DNA of 14,337 bases from Methanothrix sp. GTDB taxonomy: Archaea > Halobacteriota > Methanosarcinia > Methanotrichales > Methanotrichaceae. Of this stretch, positions 7,116-14,203 are shown piece by piece (within the stretch, counting starts at the first letter, position 1; every line of letters starts with the position of its first letter). Both the position numbers and the translations under genes were made by a program. The stretch lies in assembly GCA_028708055.1 (NCBI GenBank), contig JAQVZT010000025.1, positions 1,416-15,752 on the forward strand, read 5' to 3'. Under the pieces are notes generated by a model. It was not told the origin of the DNA. It saw nothing but the letters and a program-made list of their open reading frames with translations, and did not search any database.

Positions 7116-7184
7116 AATAGATTTATCTCTGATGATGGCTTCCTGACTATGGCTCTGCGGGCGCAGGGAAGAGGGGCGCAGAGC
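7116..7184 (+). promoter_or_regulatory. Leader region of the cas locus with 8-bp inverted repeat
   Basis: The gap before the cas3 relic contains a modest TATA-like stretch (AATAGATTTATC, 7116-7127). About 25 bases downstream is a perfect inverted repeat, GCTCTGCG (7152-7159) and CGCAGAGC (7177-7184), separated by 17 purine-rich bases. It could form a hairpin in the 5' leader or bind a dimeric regulator. The rest of the 7007-7206 gap shows nothing else I can name. Confidence 0.35.
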
Positions 7185-7206
7185 TTACAGGCGGAGGGCC
7201 GGGCAA

Positions 7207-7476
7207 TTGGCAGAGGAAGCATCTTTGACGGAAGAGCGGTACAGAGAGTTTTTCAGGACAGCCACATTTGATAATAATAGTCAGAAGGGGCATGATCCCT
7301 ATCCTTTTCAGACCCGGCTTGCCACCGGAGAGAAGCTGCCGGAGCTGATCGATATTCCCACGGGCCTGGGCAAGACCGATGCCGTGGTCTTAGCCTGGCT
7401 GTGGCGCAGGCGCTTTGCCGGGCAGGAGGTGCGCCGGGCGACGCCGCGCAGGCTGGTGTACTGCCTGCCCATGAGG
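7207..7476 (+). pseudogene. cas3: Truncated 5' end of a different type I-G cas3
   Basis: The first 90 codons of a Cas3 helicase of the GSU0051 (type I-G/I-U) style: DPYPFQTRLA (Q motif region), LPELIDIPTGLGKTDAVVLAW (Walker A) and PRRLVYCLPMR, where the similarity ends abruptly. Full Cas3 proteins of this kind have about 800-900 residues. The frame continues through 14 unrelated codons to a stop at 7519-7521, inside the start of the intact cas3. The start is TTG at 7207, supported by GGAGGG (7193-7198) eight bases upstream. It is much more GC-rich than the intact cas3 and differs from it at the same motifs (CLPMR against VVNRRTVVDQ), so it is not a recent duplicate but the relic of another system. 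Confidence 0.8.
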
Positions 7477-7513
7477 ATGCAGAACGCAGCAGTTTTAAAA
7501 GGTGATTATCGCT

Positions 7514-10282
7514 ATGCCTGAAATTGATTTTAATGAATGTTTTAAAGCATTGGCTGGCCTTCAAGAATCGGAAACACCTTTTCCATGGCAGGAAAAATTA
7601 TTCCAGGAATTTGTTCAGAAAAGATTCAGGTCAACCTGTGACATACCAACGGGATTGGGCAAAACCGCTGTTATCGCAGTGTGGCTATTGGCGCTGGCGC
7701 ATCATGCCAGCAAGGGAACACATTATGATTTTCCCCGGCGGTTGGTTTACGTGGTCAACCGCAGAACTGTTGTGGATCAGTCTACTCGCGAAGCTGAAAC
7801 TATGAGGGAGGCTCTCGACAAAGACATCAGGCTCAAAGGAGTAAGGGATGCTCTTCAATCCCTGGGAGCCCTGAAGTGGGATAATCCATTGGCCATAAGC
7901 ACTCTGAGAGGCGAAATGGCTGATAACGGCGAGTGGAGAAATGATCCTGCCAGGCCTGCAGTAATCGTGGGAACAGTAGATATGATCGGCAGCCGTTTGC
8001 TTTTTTCAGCCTACGGTCGTGGTTTCAGATCTCGTCCACTTCACGCGGCATTTCTCGGTCAGGATACACTTTTAGTTCATGACGAGGCCCATTTGGAACC
8101 CGCATTTCAGGAGCTTATCGAATCAATTGCAGAGGAGCAAACCCGCTGCAAAGACTTTCTGAGAATGCGAGTCATGGCCATGACCGCAACGGCACGTTCA
8201 GACGAGGATGCTGATCTGCCTCTATTTACAGATAAGGATCGCGAGCATGTCGTTGTGGAACGTCGAATCAATGCAAAGAAGCGCATTAGTTTCCACAATG
8301 TTGAAGAAAAGAAAATTGCGGGTGAAATCGCAAATCTCGCTAAGAGATATGATCGCAGCGGCAAAGCCATTCTCATTTATGCGCGAAAAGTTAAGGACGT
8401 AATAGAAATTGAAAAACAATTGAGTAAAAACGGTTTGAAGGTGCAAAAGCTAACTGGGACCTTGCGGGGGATGGAAAGAGATGAGTTGGCAAATAACGAT
8501 CCGGTCTTCAAACGCTTTATGCCAACTTTTAGAAATCCCTCATTAACTGCAGAATCGCAGCCTGAAACGGTGTATCTCGTCTGCACATCTGCGGGTGAGG
8601 TTGGCGTAAACATATCCGGAGATCATCTGGTTTGCGATTTAACTCCATTTGATAGCATGGCTCAGCGTTTTGGCCGAGTAAATCGATTTGGAAATGGTGA
8701 TTCTGTAATAGATATTGTCTTTGCCAATTCAATGCAAGAGAATAAAACCAATTCTGAAGTTCCCACTCTTGATACTTCTGGCCTAGGTAATTCAAATAGC
8801 GAAAAAAGCAAAAAAGATCAGAAAACTAATAAAGAATCACCATTCGTTCTATCGTGCATTAAGACATTGCATCTATTGCAGAAACTTCAAAAATATGAGG
8901 ATGGTCGTTATATTGCAAGTCCTGCATCATTGAATAGTTTGCCTGCGCTTGAACGGCTTGCTGCATTTACTCCGCAGCCAAAGATTCTCCCCACAAGCGA
9001 CATACTATTCGATTCATGGTCTCTCACTTCCGTGCGTCAAACGCTGCCCGGTCGTCCGGCTGTCGACGACTGGCTGCATGGAATTGCCGATGCCGAATGG
9101 GAACCACCGGAAACACATGTAGCCTGGCGTGAGGAGGTCTCGGTTATAGCCGGGGATTTGCTGGAAAAATACAAACCGTTAGATCTGCTTGAAAGCTACC
9201 CGCTCAAAGCCCATGAGTTACTTCGAGACCGAACCGATAGAGTTTTCGAAAACATAGAAAATATTTCTGGTAGATGTCCCGATCTAAATGCATGGCTGGT
9301 TCGACCGGATGGTGGGATAGAAGTTATTCCATTAAACCAATTAGTGCAGAGGAATAGACAGAAAAAACCTTTAGAGAATCTCGCCAATTGCACGGTCTTG
9401 TTACCACCAGAAGCCGGAGGATTATCAAAAGGTTTTTTGCAGGGTGATGAAGAGTTCAGCCAATCCATTAGATACGATGTGTCTGATCAACTGTTCGATC
9501 AAGAGGGCAAAATTCGATTGCGCTGCCGCCTATGGGATGATGATAAACCACACACAGACATGCGGCTGATTCCACCTATCATCGACACATTACTTAATCC
9601 GGAAGAAGAAGATGATGCTGAGACGCAGTCAGGCAAGCGCTTTTGGCACTGGTATGTTATATCTCAATCTGCCGAAGATGATGGTTCGCGAACTGCCCGC
9701 CGAGAACAAGATCTAAATTTTCATCTCGAATCAGCCGAGGCATTCGCACGCTCAATCGTATCCAGACTCAAATTAATGGACGCAGAAGCATCCGCCGTGA
9801 CGCTTGCAGCACGTTGGCATGATATTGGAAAAAATAGAAAAATTTGGCAGAAGGCGATAGGTAACTTTGATTATCCTGAGAGAGTACTTGCCAAATCCGG
9901 TGGGAAAATGCACCCGGCTGAACTCGGCAATTTCCGTCATGAATTTGGATCACTTCTTGATGTGTCGAGCATTCACGAGTTTCTTGAGCTTGAACAAGGT
10001 GTGCAAGAGCTTATCATGCATTTAGTTGCAGCCCATCACGGTCGGGCAAGACCTCATTTTCCATCAGAGGAAGCATTTGATCACAATCACATGGACATCC
10101 AATCTGATGAAATCGCCTGTGAAGTGCCTCTTCGCTTTGGTAGGCTCCAGCGGAAGTATGGTCGATGGGGTCTTGCTTACCTTGAATCTTTGGTGCGTGC
10201 TGCAGATGCCTTGGCATCACAGGCAAATGACACAACAAAAATAATCAAGAGTGCTGGTATCTCGGCAATGGAGGAACAATGA
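7514..10282 (+). CDS. cas3: CRISPR-associated helicase-nuclease Cas3, type I-G
   Basis: A 922-residue Cas3 that unwinds and degrades DNA recruited by Cascade. Helicase motifs: PFPWQ (22-26), Walker A IPTGLGKT (44-51), DEAH (190-193), MTATAR (223-228) and QRFGRVNR (384-391). The HD nuclease is at the C-terminus, with HDIGK (H769, D770) and AHHG (H841, H842); this helicase-then-HD order is typical of type I-G. All key residues are present, so it should be active. I chose ATG 7514 because GGTGA (7501-7505) sits eight bases upstream; a GTG at 7502 overlaps that motif. The stop overlaps the csb3 start by four bases. Its A/T-rich composition contrasts with the upstream housekeeping genes and the cas3 relic. 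Confidence 0.95.
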   Translation: MPEIDFNECFKALAGLQESETPFPWQEKLFQEFVQKRFRSTCDIPTGLGKTAVIAVWLLALAHHASKGTHYDFPRRLVYVVNRRTVVDQSTREAETMREALDKDIRLKGVRDALQSLGALKWDNPLAISTLRGEMADNGEWRNDPARPAVIVGTVDMIGSRLLFSAYGRGFRSRPLHAAFLGQDTLLVHDEAHLEPAFQELIESIAEEQTRCKDFLRMRVMAMTATARSDEDADLPLFTDKDREHVVVERRINAKKRISFHNVEEKKIAGEIANLAKRYDRSGKAILIYARKVKDVIEIEKQLSKNGLKVQKLTGTLRGMERDELANNDPVFKRFMPTFRNPSLTAESQPETVYLVCTSAGEVGVNISGDHLVCDLTPFDSMAQRFGRVNRFGNGDSVIDIVFANSMQENKTNSEVPTLDTSGLGNSNSEKSKKDQKTNKESPFVLSCIKTLHLLQKLQKYEDGRYIASPASLNSLPALERLAAFTPQPKILPTSDILFDSWSLTSVRQTLPGRPAVDDWLHGIADAEWEPPETHVAWREEVSVIAGDLLEKYKPLDLLESYPLKAHELLRDRTDRVFENIENISGRCPDLNAWLVRPDGGIEVIPLNQLVQRNRQKKPLENLANCTVLLPPEAGGLSKGFLQGDEEFSQSIRYDVSDQLFDQEGKIRLRCRLWDDDKPHTDMRLIPPIIDTLLNPEEEDDAETQSGKRFWHWYVISQSAEDDGSRTARREQDLNFHLESAEAFARSIVSRLKLMDAEASAVTLAARWHDIGKNRKIWQKAIGNFDYPERVLAKSGGKMHPAELGNFRHEFGSLLDVSSIHEFLELEQGVQELIMHLVAAHHGRARPHFPSEEAFDHNHMDIQSDEIACEVPLRFGRLQRKYGRWGLAYLESLVRAADALASQANDTTKIIKSAGISAMEEQ

Positions 10283-11157
10283 TGATACAGGAACACGAGC
10301 CCGAAATTCGCCTTCGTGTCGATCCGACCAATCCTGGCCAATTCTTCGCATGCTGTGGCTTGCTTGAAATATCTAACCAATTATGGGGGGAATCAGTAGG
10401 ATTCTTCAGCGAAGAGGGGGAACTCTTTTTTATAAAGTCACAAGAACTGGATCAAAATATTGATATTGTTAAACTGATTGAAGCCCTTGTTGGATGTAAT
10501 ATTACGAATACTATGTATGATATGGAGCTTGAGCGTCTAGATAATTTATCAAAGATGTCTAAAAAAGAAATCTCAAAGTTTCCTATCTTCGAAGCAGAAA
10601 AAAAGCAACTTGAGGAAATGTGGCGAGCAGCACCGATACTTCTTGGTGAACCTTTTGATCTAAGGGTGGACTGGTTTCTTGATAATAGATCTGGCGGCAA
10701 TGATTTCAAGACTTGGGCGGGTCAGCAATCCGTATTGGACATAGCAAGCAACATGAAACGACTTGTTCAAGAGTGTAATTTTAATCGAACTACTCCTGAA
10801 GATTTGCTTTTCTGGACTAAAAATAGTGACTCAGTGCCGTTTAATTTTGATTCTGATCTAGGGGGTGTTGGTTCTGATCTAGATGTAGGATTCAGTTTCG
10901 ATCCACTAAAAATCCGTGTCCAGATTAGGCCAATTATTGAAATCCTTGCTTTTATTGGATTGCAGCGCTTTAGGCCATCATTTGATGAAGCAAAGAAATG
11001 TTACAAGTATTCAATTTGGTTTAACCCTCTGATTCCTGAAATAGCATCGGTAGCGGCCTGTGGCTTGCTTGGATTGAAGGATTCTAAAAGATTTGAGTTT
11101 CAGCTTCTTTATCGCACAAAATATCTAAAGAGCTTCCTTCCTGCGAGGCAGGTTTGA
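10279..11157 (+). CDS. csb3: Type I-G Cascade large-subunit-like protein Csb3 (Cas8u)
   Basis: A 292-residue protein that begins with the marker of the GSU0052/Csb3 family, IRLRVDPTNPGQFFACCGLLEIS, and has the later conserved block SDLDVGFSFDPL followed by ...IRPIIEILAFIGLQRFRP. It takes the Cas8 position of type I-G Cascade. It is shorter than the Csx17-type Cas8 of other type I-G loci, as expected for Csb3. The ATG at 10279 overlaps the cas3 stop (ATGA); a second ATG at 10282 is equally possible, and GGAGG (10270-10274) serves both. An 11-base direct repeat, TTCTGATCTAG, occurs at 10851 and 10872 in frame, giving a local SDL duplication. Confidence 0.88.
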   Translation: MMIQEHEPEIRLRVDPTNPGQFFACCGLLEISNQLWGESVGFFSEEGELFFIKSQELDQNIDIVKLIEALVGCNITNTMYDMELERLDNLSKMSKKEISKFPIFEAEKKQLEEMWRAAPILLGEPFDLRVDWFLDNRSGGNDFKTWAGQQSVLDIASNMKRLVQECNFNRTTPEDLLFWTKNSDSVPFNFDSDLGGVGSDLDVGFSFDPLKIRVQIRPIIEILAFIGLQRFRPSFDEAKKCYKYSIWFNPLIPEIASVAACGLLGLKDSKRFEFQLLYRTKYLKSFLPARQV

Positions 11158-11224
11158 TTCAAAGAATTTGCTTGAATAAATCCATGAAACTGACGCTGAA
11201 ATGAGCATGATGGAGCGAATTTAA

Positions 11225-12310
11225 ATGTCAAATGACGAATTGCTAAAAAAATACGATGCATGGTTAAACGATAATGGACCTAGCGCTATTGTGATCAGGG
11301 AATATTTGATGCCCGTGGAAGGCAAAGATGGCGTAATATTCCCAGCTACTTTTGCAGCCAGTCAAGATGGAGCCTTTAAAGGTGGATATAACATAGATTC
11401 ATTCCCGGATGGAAAGAACGTCTGCCTGATAGACAGTGTAGGAAGCCAGGCGAACAGGATCGAACCTATATTCATGAAGGGAGAGTATGCCGAACTTATA
11501 CCTCAACTTACTGTTTTGGCGGGCGATAAGCGAGTAAATCTTCTTGAAGCTGGCCATCGCGCCGGTGACGCCATATTCCGCTGTTCCGGTCTTAAAGATG
11601 AGTTGAGGAATGCTTTTCTTGAAGTGCAGAACGGAAATGATTGCCTTATGGCTGAGCTAGCGCCTACATCTATTGTTTTTGGAGCATGGGATTCTCGTGA
11701 TACTCAGGCAAAGCTCCCTCGCCTGGTTTCATCTACTATCCGTGCGTTCAATGTTCGCCAGCTGACCAGATCGGCCACGTACATTCCTCCGGTGGATCAT
11801 ATTGCGGCTGGGAACATCCCCGATTATGAAGGAGACAAAAAGAAAAAGGATGCTTACTCCGCTCGTGGCTGGCTACATGCGCTCTCCACCGGAACTCATG
11901 GCGGTGTGATCGCGGACGGTGGCATTCGCCGAGATGCAGTCCTTCACCTTGCTGCTCTCCGCTTGCGCAAAGCAGGCAGCGACGAAAAGAAAACGCTGGC
12001 ATTGCGGAGATATATTCTAGGCCTCGCGCTGATTGCGTTAACAGCGACGACTGAAACTTACCTCCGCCAAGGCTGCAACATCGTACTTGATGCTCAGCAA
12101 CCACGCGAATGCAAGTTGGTTTTTAGCGATGGTCGTCGTGATGATCTTACTCTTGAAAACGAAGATGTTTTGTCATATGCAAAAATGGTGGCCAAAGAAT
12201 TCGGAATTAATCCTGGCCGAGAAGTTCAATTCATAAAAGAACTCGCCAAAAAAGATATCGATGAAGTTGCAGGAGAAGGCAAATCGAAAGGCAAGAGATC
12301 TCGAGCCTAG
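11225..12310 (+). CDS. csb1: Type I-G Cascade backbone protein Csb1 (Cas7)
   Basis: A 361-residue Cas7-family backbone subunit of the GSU0053/Csb1 type, which polymerises along the crRNA. Family marks are CLIDSVGSQANRIEP near the N-terminus, GDAIFRCSGL, and the block SIVFGAWDSRDTQAKLPRLV followed by SSTIRAFNVRQLTRSATYIPP. The C-terminal tail is lysine-rich (KSKGKRSRA). GGAG (11212-11215) nine bases upstream supports ATG 11225. A gap of 67 bases follows csb3, the largest in the operon, but no clear promoter is visible in it. The csb2 start follows after 23 bases. Confidence 0.93.
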   Translation: MSNDELLKKYDAWLNDNGPSAIVIREYLMPVEGKDGVIFPATFAASQDGAFKGGYNIDSFPDGKNVCLIDSVGSQANRIEPIFMKGEYAELIPQLTVLAGDKRVNLLEAGHRAGDAIFRCSGLKDELRNAFLEVQNGNDCLMAELAPTSIVFGAWDSRDTQAKLPRLVSSTIRAFNVRQLTRSATYIPPVDHIAAGNIPDYEGDKKKKDAYSARGWLHALSTGTHGGVIADGGIRRDAVLHLAALRLRKAGSDEKKTLALRRYILGLALIALTATTETYLRQGCNIVLDAQQPRECKLVFSDGRRDDLTLENEDVLSYAKMVAKEFGINPGREVQFIKELAKKDIDEVAGEGKSKGKRSRA

Positions 12311-12333
12311 ATGGCCTTATGGTGATAAAGATT

Positions 12334-13953
12334 ATGTCATCATATTTTTGCATCTCGTTTCACTTTCTCGATTCTGCTTTTCATGGGTTAGCGGATGGAA
12401 GACGCAATGAATGGCCGCCATCACCTTTGCGTGTGTTCCAGTCTGTAATTGCAGCAGTAGCATCCAGGCGATGCATGGAGATGATGGATGCAGCGTTAAG
12501 GTGGCTTGAACAACAGCCTGCTCCAATTATAATTGCGCCTGAACAGAAGTCCACTCCTGACCTCGCACCAGGATATTGCCTCTCAGTCCCAAATAATTCT
12601 ATGGATATCGTGGCAAAAGCTTGGTGTCGAGGCAATTATTCGAATTCTGGAGACGCGAATCCTGCAAAGCATAGGACAATGAAAACCATTCGCCCGATAC
12701 TTTTGCCCGATAGTTTTTCGGTTCACTACCTCTGGCCTCTTTCAGATACAGTAGACGATCATATAAGAGATAATATTAATAAATTATCTGAGGCCGCTAA
12801 GGGCGTCATTGCGTTAGGCTGGGGTGTAGATATGGCGGTGGCCGAATGCAGGATCATATCTGAAAAGCAGGCTAATGAACTTGCAGGCGAAAGGTGGATG
12901 CCATCGAATGATATCGTTTCCGGAGGTTTGCGTATGACTGTGAAAGGGACGCTTGATGATCTAGTGCAACGACATGAGCGTTTTCTAGAGCGCCTAGATT
13001 CAAATGGCTTTGTCCCTCCTCCGCCCTTATCTGCATACACTCGGGTCGAATATCGGCGAATAACTGAGCCCATGCCTCATGAAGTGGCTGCATTTTCTTT
13101 GCTGAAGTCTGATGCAAGCGGTTTTAAGGCATTTGACACAATTCGAATGACTTCTGCAGTCTCGGGGATGATGCGCCACACCGCAAAATTGACTGCGAGT
13201 AATGCTGGATGGTCAGAGTCCGAGATAAATTCGTTCGTCCTGGGACACAGTGAATCAAAGGATGGACTTGAACATATACCCGTTGGGCTTGAGCGATTTG
13301 CATATCTGCCATTGCCTAGCATCGAGGCACGGAGTGATGGGAAATCTCGCGTGGTTGGTAGCGTTCGAAGGGTTCTTATCACCACCTTTGCCGGCGAAAA
13401 TCAATCTAAAATACTCTGGGCGCGACGGTCGTTATCCGGTCAGGAATTGATTGATGAGAAAAATAAGGAACCTGTTGCCTTGCTCTCATTGATTCCGGCA
13501 AATGAGAAGATTGTTCAGTACTATGTTAGGCCTGCAGAATCATGGTCTTCAGTCACACCTGTGATACTTCCAGGTTATGATGATCCTGCACATTACCGAA
13601 AACGGTTGAGTCAAGAGATTGGTGCTGATGAGCAAAAGCAACTTTTGGCCCGTCTTGATCATCGCATTGATTGCCTTATACGAAAGGCAGTTGTCCAGGC
13701 GGGATTTTCAAAAAGCCTTGCAGATAACGCAGTCATCGAGTGGCGCAAGGCTGGATTTTGGGCAGGGACTGAATCAGCAGATCGCTATAGAGTTCCAAAA
13801 CATCTCAACCATTTCTCAAGATATCATGTGAGGCTGAGATGGCGAGACGAGAATAAGAAACCTTTGCGAGTATTCGGGCCTATTTGCATTGGAGGGGGGC
13901 GCTTCTATGGATTGGGCCTCTTTGCCAGGTTCGGTGATCAATTGCTGCAATGA
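12334..13953 (+). CDS. csb2: Type I-G Cas5-Cas6 fusion Csb2
   Basis: A 539-residue GSU0054/Csb2 protein that joins Cas5 (crRNA 5'-handle binding) and Cas6 (pre-crRNA cleavage). The N-terminus has the family mark NEWPPSPLRVFQSVIAA; the C-terminus has the Cas6-type Gly-rich loop GPICIGGGRFYGLGLF (515-530). Histidines in KHLNHFSRYHVRL just before the loop are candidate catalytic residues. I chose ATG 12334 because GGTGA (12321-12325) is eight bases upstream, the same arrangement as at cas3; an in-frame ATG at 12319 overlaps that motif. The last nine residues (ARFGDQLLQ) after the usual GLGLF end run into the degenerate CRISPR repeat, so the tail may have been altered at the junction. Confidence 0.93.
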   Translation: MSSYFCISFHFLDSAFHGLADGRRNEWPPSPLRVFQSVIAAVASRRCMEMMDAALRWLEQQPAPIIIAPEQKSTPDLAPGYCLSVPNNSMDIVAKAWCRGNYSNSGDANPAKHRTMKTIRPILLPDSFSVHYLWPLSDTVDDHIRDNINKLSEAAKGVIALGWGVDMAVAECRIISEKQANELAGERWMPSNDIVSGGLRMTVKGTLDDLVQRHERFLERLDSNGFVPPPPLSAYTRVEYRRITEPMPHEVAAFSLLKSDASGFKAFDTIRMTSAVSGMMRHTAKLTASNAGWSESEINSFVLGHSESKDGLEHIPVGLERFAYLPLPSIEARSDGKSRVVGSVRRVLITTFAGENQSKILWARRSLSGQELIDEKNKEPVALLSLIPANEKIVQYYVRPAESWSSVTPVILPGYDDPAHYRKRLSQEIGADEQKQLLARLDHRIDCLIRKAVVQAGFSKSLADNAVIEWRKAGFWAGTESADRYRVPKHLNHFSRYHVRLRWRDENKKPLRVFGPICIGGGRFYGLGLFARFGDQLLQ

Positions 13954-14051
13954 TTCTGCCATAGTGCCCATTGAAGCAGGATTGGCTCGTCGCCCTCGGG
14001 AAGGTCTATCGACAAATTTCCATGGCTGGGAAGTCATGGCCCCATTGAAGC
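13942..14051 (+). CRISPR. Minimal CRISPR-like unit: degenerate repeat, spacer, full repeat
   Basis: The downstream unit (14016-14051, 36 bases) has the shape of type I-G repeats. A stem CCATGGC (14020-14026) pairs with GTCATGG (14033-14039) in 7 bp with one G-T wobble and a six-base loop; then comes CCCC and the handle ATTGAAGC. The upstream unit (13942-13977) shares only the last 11 bases, CCCATTGAAGC; it overlaps the csb2 stop codon and has no stem. The two handles are 74 bases apart, which fits a 36-base repeat plus a 38-base spacer (13978-14015). No third copy follows at the expected place (about 14125). It is either an array remnant or a crRNA-like RNA gene; the repeat family match is from memory. 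Confidence 0.55.
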
Positions 14052-14084
14052 GGCTTGGGCCTCTTCATCCCGGAATCGCCCTGA
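14052..14084 (+). pseudogene. csb2: Probable relic of an older csb2 3' end
   Basis: Directly after the last repeat, the bases encode GLGLFIPESP and then TGA. GLGLF is the closing motif of Csb2, also seen in the intact gene upstream. The nucleotides GG-TTGGGCCTCTT match the intact csb2 (13909-13922) at 13 of 14 positions, then diverge. The frame is closed just upstream by TGA (14046-14048), so only the tail survives. It mirrors the cas3 relic on the left side of the operon. The alternative is a spacer that resembles csb2. The fragment is short, so confidence is moderate. Confidence 0.4.
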
Positions 14085-14200
14085 TCTCAGCCCACCTGCC
14101 CGCCCGCGCCTCCGGGCTCGCCCGCGCGCGTGTGGGCCTGCGGGGCCACCTGCAAGCCGGTTATGCCAATTCTTTAATATCATAATCGCAATAGATAATA
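14085..14200. other. GC-rich gap, then A/T-rich promoter of UPF0175 gene
   Basis: Up to about 14160 the gap is very GC-rich with short self-complementary pieces, for example GCCCGC (14118-14123) with GTGGGC (14130-14135). No coding signal convinces me in any frame. From 14165 it becomes A/T-rich; TTTAATAT (14173-14180) is placed about 24-30 bases before the next start codon and would fit a TATA box of a leaderless transcript. Confidence 0.4.
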
Positions 14201-14203
14201 TTG

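Noticed and set aside
9461..9475. Nine-base match of the spacer seed (positions 2-10) to the minus strand within cas3
   Set aside because: The first seed base does not match, no TTN PAM is evident, and a match this short is not far from chance in a window of this size.
10851..10882. 11-base direct repeat in csb3
   Set aside because: It lies in frame within a conserved block of the family and is better explained by coding of two SDL peptides than by a mobile or regulatory element.
14090..14165. Continuation of the CRISPR array beyond 14051
   Set aside because: A further repeat should end near 14125 with ATTGAAGC; the sequence there is GC-rich and has no such motif.
13889..14185. Open frame on the plus strand overlapping the csb2 end and the CRISPR-like unit
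   Set aside because: It overlaps the conserved Csb2 C-terminus in another frame and then runs through the repeat and GC-rich gap, without Shine-Dalgarno or known motif.
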